This document shows, one piece after another, positions 1 to 6,381 of a stretch of DNA of 9,654 nt (position 1 is its first letter; each line of letters opens with the position of its first letter). The notes below the pieces were generated by a model. It saw nothing but the letters and a program-made list of their open reading frames with translations, searched no databases and was not told the DNA's origin. The position numbers were made by a program, and so were the translations under genes. Origin of the DNA: an uncultured Candidatus Altimarinota bacterium (lineage in GTDB: Bacteria; Patescibacteriota; Gracilibacteria; CAIRYL01); assembly GCA_947311665.1 (NCBI GenBank), contig CAMZLA010000084.1, positions 1 through 9,654 of the forward strand. The letters are read 5' to 3'.

Positions 1-372
1 CTTACCATTACTATTGATACAACTGCTCCTACGGAAGGAGCGACCTTAACATCTCCAACATCTGGTACAGGTGATGAAAATGCTCCTCTTGTTGGGTCAT
101 GTGGAACAGATGCTGGGAATGGAAGTGTTGTGATTACAACATCTCCTGAAAATGGATTTACTCCATATCCTGCGAATCAATCTCCTTTAGCGTCAGATGG
201 ATCATTTAATATCTCTGGATTGACATGGACTGCTGGAACATATGATGTTGTTATTAGTTGTACTGATGCTGCTGGAAATGGACCAACAGTAACTACTATT
301 GGACCTATTGCTTCTTGCCCAGAAAATACATACGGATCTGCAACATATGACAGTTGTAATACATATGAATAA
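1..372 (+). CDS. C-terminal end of a secreted Ig-like repeat surface protein (partial)
   Basis: The frame is open from the first base and stops at TAA 370-372, so this is the last 123 residues of a longer protein whose start lies outside the window. The text is rich in Thr, Ser, Gly, Asn and Pro. It contains the motifs TITIDTTAPT and CTDAAGNGPTVTT, which are typical linker and strand-G motifs of bacterial Ig-like repeat domains; about one full repeat lies between them. The tail after the repeat is short and has two cysteines (CPENTYGSATYDSC). No sortase LPXTG motif or membrane anchor is visible at the end. Such repeats usually act outside the cell in adhesion or as stalks; that role is inferred. 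The composition is visibly less AT-rich than the genes to its right. The family is fairly sure; the specific function is unknown. Confidence 0.8.
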   Translation, partial: LTITIDTTAPTEGATLTSPTSGTGDENAPLVGSCGTDAGNGSVVITTSPENGFTPYPANQSPLASDGSFNISGLTWTAGTYDVVISCTDAAGNGPTVTTIGPIASCPENTYGSATYDSCNTYE

Positions 373-397
373 AAATAAGAAACAATATATATTCAAG

Positions 398-437
398 AAA
401 AGAGAGAGAAGAAAATTTTCTTCTCTCTTTTTTCTTT
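398..437 (+). terminator. Rho-independent terminator after the Ig-like protein gene
   Basis: A palindrome centred at 415/416 (AGAGAGAAGAAAA facing TTTTCTTCTCTCT, with A/T extensions) is followed by a run of T. It starts about 26 bases after the stop codon of the plus-strand gene. Because the stem is flanked by A on one side and T on the other it could work in both directions, and would then also back up the minus-strand terminator at 445-476. Confidence 0.75.
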
Positions 438-444
438 TCAAGCT

Positions 445-476
445 AAAAAAAGAAGCCCAAGCAGTGCTTGAGCTTC
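445..476 (-). terminator. Terminator of tRNA-Ala
   Basis: Read on the minus strand, an 11-bp stem (GAAGCTCAAGC against GCTTGGGCTTC, loop ACT) is followed directly by seven T. The single non-Watson-Crick position is a U-G pair in minus-strand RNA but a C-A mismatch in plus-strand RNA, so the hairpin is stable only in the direction of the tRNA. It begins 13 bases past the encoded CCA end. Confidence 0.85.
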
Positions 477-489
477 AATGCGTCTTCAA

Positions 490-566
490 TGGTGGAGCAT
501 AACGGATTCGAACCGTTGACCCCCTGCGTGCAAGGCAGGTGCTCTAGCCAACTGAGCTAATGCCCC
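490..566 (-). tRNA. tRNA-Ala (anticodon UGC)
   Basis: The minus strand folds into a full cloverleaf of 77 nt including an encoded CCA. The acceptor GGGGCAT pairs with ATGCTCC and includes the G3-U70 wobble pair that identifies alanine tRNAs. The anticodon stem CCTGC/GCAGG encloses a seven-base loop with TGC as anticodon. The T arm carries GTTCGAATC. The gene stands alone, with its own candidate promoter and a strong terminator, and is not part of an rRNA spacer in this window. Confidence 0.97.
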
Positions 567-597
567 AAATTTTTATTCCTTTCAAAAACGCCAAAGT

Positions 598-627
598 AGT
601 GTACAAATTTATTTATTATTTGGTCAA
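598..627 (-). promoter_or_regulatory. Candidate promoter of tRNA-Ala
   Basis: On the minus strand, -35 TTGACC (622-627) and -10 TACACT (598-603) are separated by 18 bases of A/T-rich spacer. The expected start near 590 leaves about 25 bases of leader before the tRNA 5' end at 566. The match is good for a housekeeping sigma promoter, but it is a visual call in AT-rich DNA. Confidence 0.55.
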
Positions 628-649
628 GACATTATTATTGTTTTTATAT

Positions 650-683
650 AAAAAAAGAACTTCTCTAGAGAAGTTCTTTTTTT
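650..683 (-). terminator. Terminator of the HU gene (bidirectional)
   Basis: A perfect palindrome centred at 666/667 (AGAACTTCTCT facing AGAGAAGTTCT) is flanked by runs of A on the left and T on the right. On the minus strand it begins about 20 bases after the HU stop codon and ends in a T run, as expected for an intrinsic terminator. The same symmetry would stop transcription from the other side. It separates HU from the tRNA-Ala promoter. Confidence 0.85.
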
Positions 684-702
684 ATAACAATGAGATAATG
701 AA

Positions 703-978
703 TTATCGAACTGCATCTTTAAGTCCTTTTCCTGCTTTAAATGAAGGTAAGTTCATTGCTGGAATTTGGATTTTTTGTGAAGGATTTTGTGGATTAACTC
801 CTGTTCGAGCAGCTCGAGCAGAAATTTTAAATGTTCCAAATCCTGTCAACGTTACCGATTCCCCTTTTACAAGTTCTTCAGTAATTGTAGAAAGAAGTGC
901 TTCAAGAGCTTCTTGAGCATCTTTTTTTGTAAGACCAGCTTTTTCAGCGATAGCTGATACGATATCTGCTTTTGTCAT
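703..978 (-). CDS. hup: DNA-binding protein HU
   Basis: This 91-residue protein has the full length and order of the bacterial HU/IHF family. It has an N-terminal dimerisation helix pair (MTKADIVSAIAEKAGLTKKDA), the GFGTFKISARAARTG segment, the DNA-contacting beta arm with an NPQNP turn and an IQIPA strand, and the closing helix PSFKAGKGLKDAV. HU binds DNA non-specifically as a dimer, bends it and organises the nucleoid. The arm reads RTGVNPQNP where many family members have R-G-RNP-TG, a mild variation. The start is ATG at 976-978, with no Shine-Dalgarno sequence before it (AATTATTTT). The gene is a single transcription unit with a promoter at 1011-1040 and a terminator at 650-683. HU and IHF subunits cannot be separated with certainty by eye; the absence of a partner gene favours HU. 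Confidence 0.95.
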   Translation of the reverse strand: MTKADIVSAIAEKAGLTKKDAQEALEALLSTITEELVKGESVTLTGFGTFKISARAARTGVNPQNPSQKIQIPAMNLPSFKAGKGLKDAVR

Positions 979-1010
979 AAAATAATTGGGTTAAAATGAA
1001 AAGCAAAAAG

Positions 1011-1040
1011 AGTATACATTTAAAAAAAGCCTTTATGCAA
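1011..1040 (-). promoter_or_regulatory. Candidate promoter of the HU gene
   Basis: On the minus strand, -35 TTGCAT (1035-1040) and -10 TATACT (1011-1016) are 18 bases apart. The predicted start near 1004 gives a leader of about 25 bases before the ATG at 978. A promoter here is needed, because the upstream glycosyltransferase gene ends only 90 bases away. The -35 box lies inside a weak hairpin that may terminate that gene. Confidence 0.6.
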
Positions 1041-1050
1041 GCATTTTTTA
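1024..1050 (-). terminator. Possible weak terminator of the glycosyltransferase gene
   Basis: Minus-strand RNA could pair AAAAAA with UUUUUU and continue through a short GCUU/AGGC core interrupted by a U-U mismatch, ending in a run of seven T. Only two G-C pairs support it, so it is a weak candidate. It overlaps the -35 box and spacer of the HU promoter. Confidence 0.3.
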
Positions 1051-1067
1051 AAAAAAACTTTTAAAAA

Positions 1068-2015
1068 CTAAATATCTATTATTTTTTGATGATAATATTT
1101 CTTTAAATATTCATAATTTCCCTTCTCTTGCCCAGAAAATACCCCTGTAATAATTATAGGAAGATTGCGATGAATTACTTCGGAAATGAAAGCACCACCA
1201 CATTTCCCTCCAACAATATCAGCTTTTTCATAAAATATATCCACATTTTCTTGCCAAGAGAAAATATTGATATGTTTATTATTTTTATATTTTGATGTAA
1301 AAAAATTTAAATTTCGTCCTGCTAAAATTTGAAGAGAACTTTTTGGAAATTTTTTTATAATTTTTTCAATAATTTCTTCTTCATTTCCCAATAAAATATT
1401 ATGAAAAAATAAAACAATTATATATTTATTTTTAGTATTTTTAGTATTTTTATTTTGAATTTTTTCATCTATTGAGATAGTCTTATATATTTTTTTCTGA
1501 AGAGGAAATTTTTTAATATATATTTTGTTTTTATCAATATATTGAGATAAATATTTTTTTGATTCTATATCTAAAACATACAGCTCATTAAAATTTCCCC
1601 ATATCCAAGAAAGATGAGGAGAAATATAATCGGTTATTTGAATAATAATTTTCCCTTTAAATGTTTTAGGAACACAAAGAGGAAAACATGGGAATGTAAA
1701 AATAAGAATATCTGGATTATTTTTTTTTATACTCTTTGAAATTTTTCTAAAAAAAAATTTATAAAAAATTTTATCTCCTACAGTAGGATTTTCTCTGTTT
1801 GTATTATTAAAAATTGTTTCTAAAATTTTCTCAGAAAGATTAAAGAAAAAAAATCTCATTATTTTTCCCATCAGTGTTATTTTTGTAATATCAATTATTT
1901 TAATATTATTTTCACTATTATTTTCACTATATTGTTCTTTCATTCCTTTTGCCGCAGAATTATGCCCATTCCCCAAACCAGCGGTTATTATCAATATTTT
2001 TTTTATTTTTTTCAT
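1068..2015 (-). CDS. Diverged MGDG-synthase/MurG-like glycosyltransferase
   Basis: With the ATG at 2013-2015 this is a 315-residue protein. A longer reading from a TTG at 2069 would overlap the previous gene and add residues before the natural N-terminal strand. The N-terminus KKILIITAGLGNGHNSAA (residues 5-22) is the G-x-GH-xx-AA motif of the MGDG synthase/processive diacylglycerol glycosyltransferase family. ITDYISPHLSWIW (127-139) matches its mid-domain TD-H-W motif. The GT28-like donor site is seen in ADIVGGKCGGAFISEVIHRNLPIII (265-289) and SGQEKGNYEYL (294-304). Members use nucleotide-sugars at the inner membrane face to glycosylate lipids. Two oddities: the Gly-rich loop expected at the start of the C-terminal domain reads VLFFHNILLGN (201-211), and the protein stops about 10 residues after GNYEYL, without the usual closing helices. 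Codons are extremely A/T-rich, with an NKNTKNTKNK low-complexity stretch. It is last in a minus-strand gene row, 13 bases after its neighbour. Substrate is unknown. Confidence 0.72.
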   Translation of the reverse strand: MKKIKKILIITAGLGNGHNSAAKGMKEQYSENNSENNIKIIDITKITLMGKIMRFFFFNLSEKILETIFNNTNRENPTVGDKIFYKFFFRKISKSIKKNNPDILIFTFPCFPLCVPKTFKGKIIIQITDYISPHLSWIWGNFNELYVLDIESKKYLSQYIDKNKIYIKKFPLQKKIYKTISIDEKIQNKNTKNTKNKYIIVLFFHNILLGNEEEIIEKIIKKFPKSSLQILAGRNLNFFTSKYKNNKHINIFSWQENVDIFYEKADIVGGKCGGAFISEVIHRNLPIIITGVFSGQEKGNYEYLKKYYHQKIIDI

Positions 2016-2028
2016 AAGTTTTATTGTT

Positions 2029-2412
2029 TTAGGAATTTGGGAAAAACACTTCTTTCCACTCTTCAACAATTGGTTGTTTCCAATATATTTGGCTTTCTGG
2101 AGAGGTGAGAAATGAGTCTTCTTTTTTTTTCAAAATAACAAGATATTCTTTTTCTCCATTGTTTAATTCTCCTTTAATCTCTTTTTTCCTTCTGTCTTGA
2201 TATTCTTTTGTAAGCATTATTTGTTTTGTTTTAAAACGCTTATCTCTTAATGATATTAGTAATTCTTTTTCTGCTTGTTTTTCTGTAATAATTTTTTCTG
2301 AAAGATTTACTCGATGAATTTCTGTTCCAATATAATAGAATAGAAATAATATATAAAACATTCCTCCTATAATATAGACAGTTGCAAACGATGATATTTT
2401 TTTTTCTTTCAT
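2029..2412 (-). CDS. FtsB/DivIC-like septum-formation membrane protein
   Basis: The 127-residue product has a short basic N-terminus (MKEKK) and one transmembrane segment at about residues 9-28. A charged helical stretch (about 32-68) could form a coiled coil, and it is followed by EYQDRRKKEIKGELNNGEKEYLVI (69-92), which resembles the small domain with a conserved GE after the coiled coil in FtsB/DivIC proteins. The C-terminal PIVEEWKEVFFPN has the Trp/Phe-rich ending I associate with CPR versions of this family. Those proteins bridge FtsL and FtsQ in the divisome on the outer side of the membrane. The start is ATG at 2410-2412; no Shine-Dalgarno motif precedes it. It lies 22 bases after the CNNM gene and 13 bases before the glycosyltransferase gene, so the three are probably co-transcribed. 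The similarity is short and structural; another bitopic coiled-coil protein is possible. Confidence 0.55.
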   Translation of the reverse strand: MKEKKISSFATVYIIGGMFYILFLFYYIGTEIHRVNLSEKIITEKQAEKELLISLRDKRFKTKQIMLTKEYQDRRKKEIKGELNNGEKEYLVILKKKEDSFLTSPESQIYWKQPIVEEWKEVFFPNS

Positions 2413-2434
2413 TGAAATTAAAACTAATTGTAGA

Positions 2435-3676
2435 TTATTGAGATATTACCATTCGAATTTGTTCAACAGAGCGTTCATTCATTTTTTCAATAATTAATGT
2501 TGCTCCTTCAAAACAAACACTCTCCCCTTTTCTAGGAAATCTTTCCAATTTATTTAAAAGTAATAAAGAAATATTTTTTTCACTATCATTATCATCTGAT
2601 GAAATCCAAATACCTGTTTCTTCAAAGACTTCTTCTACTGTCATTTGAGGCTGAATTTTCCAAGTTTTTTCATTTACTTGCTCCAATGATTTTTCCTCTC
2701 TATCTGTTTCATCATGAATATCTCCAAAAATTTCTTCAAAAATATCTTCCATTGTTATCAGTCCTGCAGTTCCTCCGTGTTCATCTAAAACAATGGCAAG
2801 GTGAATATGTTGTTTTTGAAAATCTTGAAAAAGAGTTGAAATTTTCTTTGTAATAGGAACAAAATATGGTGTTTTCAATTCAAGATTTTTCACCAACTTT
2901 TCTCCAGAATGTTCTTCTGAAAATTCTAAAACATCTCGTAAGGTAATAATATCGGTTATATTATCTAGGTTTTCTTTAAAAACAGGAATTCTCGTATGAG
3001 AATTTTTAAGAAAAAAAGTTTTTGCAAAATCAAAAGTTTCCGTTTCTTCAATTCCTTCAATTTTTGTTCGAGGAGTCATTACTTCTTGAACTGTCGTATT
3101 TGAAAAATCTAATAAATTTCCTATTCGCATTTTTTCTTCTTTTGTAATTCCTCCATGTTCTTCTCCCATAGAAACCATTGCCAAAACTTCTTCTTCTGTA
3201 ATGGATTGTTCTGCTCCTTTAGGAGTTACTAAGTCTGATATTTTTCCAAAAACCCATACGGCAGGAAAAATAAGTTTTGATAAAAAATAAATGAACGGAG
3301 CAACAAGGAGTGAAAATTTTTCATTGTGAGCAAGAGCAAAGTTTTTTGGAATTATTTCTCCAAAAATCAAAAGAATAATTGTTAAGACTCCTGTAATAAT
3401 TCCCAACGAGGAATCTCCAAAAGTTGCTGTTCCCCATACTGTTGCCAAAACAGGGATGAGAATATTGACAAGATTATTTCCTACTAAAATAGTAATAATA
3501 AGTGTTTTTGGATCATTTTTTACTTTCTCTAAATATCGTATTCCTGAAACTTTTTTTTCTTTCATTGCTCTCAATTTTGTTTCTTCTAAAGAAAGAAGAG
3601 CACTTTCTGAACCAGAAAAAATTCCTGATAAAATTATAAGTCCAAGAAGAATAAATAATATACTGGGGTCTTCCAT
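2435..3676 (-). CDS. CNNM/CorC (HlyC-type) membrane protein with CBS pair
   Basis: From the ATG at 3674-3676 this is a complete 413-residue protein of the DUF21-CBS-CorC_HlyC family. The DUF21 membrane domain spans about residues 1-155, with hydrophobic segments at about 6-20, 60-82, 90-110 and 123-145 and the family motifs SGIFSGSESALLSL (17-30), LVGNNLVN (64-71) and FGEIIPKNFA (105-114). A CBS pair follows at about 190-320: VQEVMTPRTKI at the first repeat and HLAIVLDEHGGTAGLITMEDIFEEIFGDI (292-320) at the second. The C-terminal CorC_HlyC domain occupies about 332-410. The family is linked to magnesium or cobalt export and nucleotide-sensing; the HlyC haemolysin label is historical. A longer reading from TTG at 3730 would start upstream of a plausible -10 box, so the ATG is preferred. 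It probably heads a unit with the FtsB-like and glycosyltransferase genes. Confidence 0.92.
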   Translation of the reverse strand: MEDPSILFILLGLIILSGIFSGSESALLSLEETKLRAMKEKKVSGIRYLEKVKNDPKTLIITILVGNNLVNILIPVLATVWGTATFGDSSLGIITGVLTIILLIFGEIIPKNFALAHNEKFSLLVAPFIYFLSKLIFPAVWVFGKISDLVTPKGAEQSITEEEVLAMVSMGEEHGGITKEEKMRIGNLLDFSNTTVQEVMTPRTKIEGIEETETFDFAKTFFLKNSHTRIPVFKENLDNITDIITLRDVLEFSEEHSGEKLVKNLELKTPYFVPITKKISTLFQDFQKQHIHLAIVLDEHGGTAGLITMEDIFEEIFGDIHDETDREEKSLEQVNEKTWKIQPQMTVEEVFEETGIWISSDDNDSEKNISLLLLNKLERFPRKGESVCFEGATLIIEKMNERSVEQIRMVISQ

Positions 3677-3720
3677 AAAAAAAATAACGAGATAAAAAAT
3701 TGTAAACAGTAACCGATGAA

Positions 3721-3749
3721 AGAATATCAATTTTAAATATATTCATCAA
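3721..3749 (-). promoter_or_regulatory. Candidate promoter before the CNNM gene
   Basis: On the minus strand, -35 TTGATG (3744-3749) and -10 TATTCT (3721-3726) are 17 bases apart, placing a start near 3714 and a leader of about 38 bases to the ATG at 3676. It sits in the 86-base gap after rsmG, where I see no terminator, so rsmG read-through is also possible. Confidence 0.35.
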
Positions 3750-3762
3750 ATACATTTTATAT

Positions 3763-4467
3763 TTATTCAGTAAAACGAACAGGTTCTTTTTTAGGAGTCC
3801 CAATTCTTCGAGGTAAATGTTTCATAGTAGGTTCTACTTTTTTTATTTTCCAAATCTCTCGTTTTTCTCCTGATGATAATGTATAAAAAAATTTATCTTC
3901 ACAAAATCCAGAGAAATGATCGAGTAAAAGACTATTTTCTTGTTCATCATTTTCGGGTCCTAAATATGCGAACAAATATCCTTTTTCTTTGAGGAAAGGC
4001 ATTGTCATTTCTAACATAGGAGAAAAATTTGCAAATGCACGAGTAACAACCATATCATATTTTTCTCTATGATGGTTTTTATGTGCCAATTCTTCCGCTC
4101 TTCCATTTAATATAGAAATATTTTTCAATTTCAATTCATCTGCAAATTCTCGTACACATTTCAATTTTTTTTGAACACTATCCACAGGGAAAAATCTAAT
4201 TTCTGGAAATATTATTGCCAAAGGAAGAGTTGGAAATCCTCCACCGGTTCCCATATCTAGAATAGATTTTGGGTGTAATTTTGCAATTTCATCAGCTGAT
4301 GCTAAAGAATCGAAAATATGTTTTATCCAAACAGATTCTTCATCTTTAAACGCTGATAAATTTATTTTTTTATTTTTTTCTACAAAAAGTTGTACGAGTT
4401 TTTCAAGTTGTGTAAACTGATGTTCTGTAAGAAATGGATAGTGAGATGTAAGATCTGAAAATATCAT
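3763..4467 (-). CDS. rsmG: 16S rRNA (guanine-527 N7) methyltransferase RsmG/GidB
   Basis: This 234-residue protein is a full-length RsmG. The N-terminal helical part contains NKKINLSAFKDEESVWIKHIFDSL (32-55), the family's N-L-T/S and KH-DSL signature. The SAM-binding loop is ILDMGTGGGFPTLPLA (69-84), followed by an acidic strand end at VDS (95-97) with QKK (99-101). VVTRAFANFSPML (140-152) is the typical R-A-F/V catalytic segment, and HLPRRIGTPKKEP (217-229) is the characteristic basic C-terminal tail. The enzyme methylates N7 of G527 in 16S rRNA of the small subunit, using SAM. The start is ATG at 4465-4467. The gene is transcribed away from dnaG, and its candidate promoter overlaps that of dnaG. 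It heads a row of minus-strand genes with CNNM next. Confidence 0.96.
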   Translation of the reverse strand: MIFSDLTSHYPFLTEHQFTQLEKLVQLFVEKNKKINLSAFKDEESVWIKHIFDSLASADEIAKLHPKSILDMGTGGGFPTLPLAIIFPEIRFFPVDSVQKKLKCVREFADELKLKNISILNGRAEELAHKNHHREKYDMVVTRAFANFSPMLEMTMPFLKEKGYLFAYLGPENDEQENSLLLDHFSGFCEDKFFYTLSSGEKREIWKIKKVEPTMKHLPRRIGTPKKEPVRFTE

Positions 4468-4491
4468 GAAAAAGAGTAATGAAAAAAAATA

Positions 4492-4520
4492 TTGAAAATT
4501 TCCTATAAAAATAGTATCAT
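4492..4520 (+). promoter_or_regulatory. Candidate promoter of dnaG
   Basis: -35 TTGAAA (4492-4497) and -10 TATCAT (4515-4520) are exactly 17 bases apart on the plus strand. The start would be near 4527, giving a leader of about 60 bases to the dnaG ATG. The leader runs through the rsmG promoter on the opposite strand. Confidence 0.6.
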
Positions 4521-4549
4521 TTTTTTCTAAAAATATTTATACTATTTTT
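4507..4549. repeat. 11-bp perfect inverted repeat shared by two divergent promoters
   Basis: AAAAATAGTAT at 4507-4517 and its complement ATACTATTTTT at 4539-4549 are separated by 21 bases. Each arm covers the end of a promoter spacer and the first three bases of its -10 box. The symmetry may mark a shared regulator site or simply a preferred sequence upstream of -10. Confidence 0.5.
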
Positions 4550-4564
4550 CAGAAAAAATCGCAA
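4536..4564 (-). promoter_or_regulatory. Candidate promoter of rsmG
   Basis: On the minus strand, -35 TTGCGA (4559-4564) and -10 TATAAA (4536-4541) are 17 bases apart. The start near 4529 is almost the same position as the predicted dnaG start near 4527, so the two promoters overlap and face outward across each other. Its leader to the ATG at 4467 is about 60 bases. Confidence 0.55.
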
Positions 4565-4588
4565 CACATTACAATAAAAAAATATTAA

Positions 4589-6340
4589 ATGAATGAAATA
4601 GAGCAATTGCAAGCATCGGTTTCTATTGCAGATGTTATTTCTCGATACCGTCCATTGGTCAAAGCTGGAAAAAATTTTAAAGCTCTTTGCCCTTTTCATG
4701 ATGACCATAGTCCCTCTCTTGTTGTGAATATTGAACAAAATTTTGCTTGGTGTTTTGCATGTCAAAATGGAGGAAATTCTTTTGTTATTGTTCAAAAAAT
4801 AGAAGGCTGTAGTTTTCCAGAAGCAGTAAAAATTGTTGGAGATATTGGAGGAGTAGACACTTCTTTTTTATCAAAAGTTAATCCAAAAAAACAGAAAGAA
4901 CAAAAAGAACATTCTGAAAGAATTCGTGATGTATTGAAAGAAACACAATCTTTTTTCATTCATCAGTTCACACAAAACAAAGAAGCACAAACATATATAA
5001 AACAAGAAAGAAAAATGTCGGAAGAAATCATTTCTCTTTTTGAAATAGGATATGCTCCAAAAAGTTTTACACAACTTCGTGATTATTTATTGGAAAAAGG
5101 GTTCTCTCGAAAAGAGATGTTAGAAGCAGGAGTTGTAAGCCAAAAAGACGGACAAACTGATGTTATAGACAAATTTCGTTCTCGAATTACTTTTCCTATA
5201 AAAGATGCATTGGGGAAAATTTGTGGATTTGGTGCAAGAATTTTAGGACAAGGAGAACCTAAATATTTAAATTCACCAGATACTATTTTATATGATAAAT
5301 CGAAAAATTTATTTGGATTTTTTGAAGCCAAAGAATCGATGAGAAAAAATAATATAGTTATTCTTGTTGAAGGAAATTTAGATGTAATGGCATGTCATCA
5401 ATATGGAATAGAAAATGTCGTGGCTATTTCTGGTGTAGGGTTTTCTGAACAACAAGCGAAACTGATAAAACGATTTTCTACTCAAGCAATGCTCGCTCTC
5501 GATTCTGATGATGCTGGAGTAAAAGCAACAGAACGAATTTTACCAACATTACTTTCTGCCAATTTATCAGTTTTTTTACTTCAAATTTCTCAAGGAAAAG
5601 ACCCAGATGAAGCATTACAAATAGACAAAAATTTATTCTTGAATGATATTAAAAATGCAAAAAATGCAATAACATCACTTTTAGAACAATGGATAGAAAT
5701 AACTCCGCCAAATTCTCCAGAAAACAAACGAATAATACTTCAGAAATTGTTTCCATTATTAACTTCTATTCCACGAAAAATGGAAAAATTGGACGCATTA
5801 CAAAAATCGGCAGATATATTACAAATGGATAGAATTTTATTTCAAGATGAGTTTACACAATTTCAAAATAAATCATTTAAAAATAGCCGATATTCAAAAC
5901 AAAACAAAAAAATTCATCAGAAGAAAAAAAATGAATTATCACAAAAAACATATTTCTGGGGAGTTATTTTAAAATTTTTCCCAGAATGTAAAAAAGTTTT
6001 TGAAACAATTGAACCATGTTTTTTCTCTATAGAACATGAAAAAGAGTTGTACTCTTTCTTACTTCATGCATATAATGAAGGTGTACAGGTTTCGATGCGT
6101 GAAAAACTGTCAACTCTCCCTGATGAATTTCGGGAAGAAGTAATGAAGTCTATGCTCTTTGTAGACCAATCTTTGGGAGCTTTAACACCAAAACAGCGAG
6201 AACCATATATCAATAATTTAATAAACTTGATGGGGAAAGATTTCATTAAAAATATGAAAAAACAAATTTTAGAAAATCCAACACCAGAAAATTTACAAAT
6301 TTTCCAACGATTTCCAGAATTTCTTCAACGGTTTAATTAA
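4589..6340 (+). CDS. dnaG: DNA primase DnaG
   Basis: The 583-residue product is a full-length bacterial primase that makes RNA primers at the replication fork. The N-terminal CHC2 zinc-binding domain is complete: C34-x2-H37 and C55-x2-C58 within ALCPFHDDHSPS and WCFACQNGG. The catalytic core contains GYAPKSF, FRSRITFPIKD, GFGARIL and PKYLNSPDT. The TOPRIM metal site is seen as VEGNLDVM (glutamate 261) and LALDSDDAG (aspartates 305 and 307). The usual EGYxD reads EGNLD here, a conservative variation. From about residue 400 comes a Lys/Gln-rich linker (KNSRYSKQNKKIHQKKK) and a helical C-terminal part, where primases bind the DnaB helicase; that part is too diverged to map by eye. The start is ATG at 4589. 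It is followed 41 bases later by rpoD, the gene pair of the macromolecular-synthesis operon; no rpsU is next to it. Confidence 0.97.
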   Translation: MNEIEQLQASVSIADVISRYRPLVKAGKNFKALCPFHDDHSPSLVVNIEQNFAWCFACQNGGNSFVIVQKIEGCSFPEAVKIVGDIGGVDTSFLSKVNPKKQKEQKEHSERIRDVLKETQSFFIHQFTQNKEAQTYIKQERKMSEEIISLFEIGYAPKSFTQLRDYLLEKGFSRKEMLEAGVVSQKDGQTDVIDKFRSRITFPIKDALGKICGFGARILGQGEPKYLNSPDTILYDKSKNLFGFFEAKESMRKNNIVILVEGNLDVMACHQYGIENVVAISGVGFSEQQAKLIKRFSTQAMLALDSDDAGVKATERILPTLLSANLSVFLLQISQGKDPDEALQIDKNLFLNDIKNAKNAITSLLEQWIEITPPNSPENKRIILQKLFPLLTSIPRKMEKLDALQKSADILQMDRILFQDEFTQFQNKSFKNSRYSKQNKKIHQKKKNELSQKTYFWGVILKFFPECKKVFETIEPCFFSIEHEKELYSFLLHAYNEGVQVSMREKLSTLPDEFREEVMKSMLFVDQSLGALTPKQREPYINNLINLMGKDFIKNMKKQILENPTPENLQIFQRFPEFLQRFN

Positions 6341-6381
6341 TTAAAAATAACACTCTCCATATTCTTTTATTCTTATAGTCA

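Noticed and set aside
560..916. 118-codon plus-strand frame overlapping tRNA-Ala, its promoter, the terminator and HU
   Set aside because: It is the antisense shadow of well-supported features and crosses a strong bidirectional terminator.
2016..2069. Longer glycosyltransferase start at a TTG
   Set aside because: It would overlap the preceding gene by 41 bases and add 18 residues before the family's natural N-terminal strand; the ATG at 2015 fits better.
3677..3730. Longer CNNM start at a TTG with an extra hydrophobic segment
   Set aside because: The added residues are unlike the family N-terminus, and the TTG would lie upstream of a plausible -10 box; the ATG at 3676 starts directly before the DUF21 domain.
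6341..6381. Separate promoter or terminator between dnaG and rpoD
   Set aside because: The 41-base gap has no stem-loop with a T run and no convincing box pair; co-transcription is the simpler reading.
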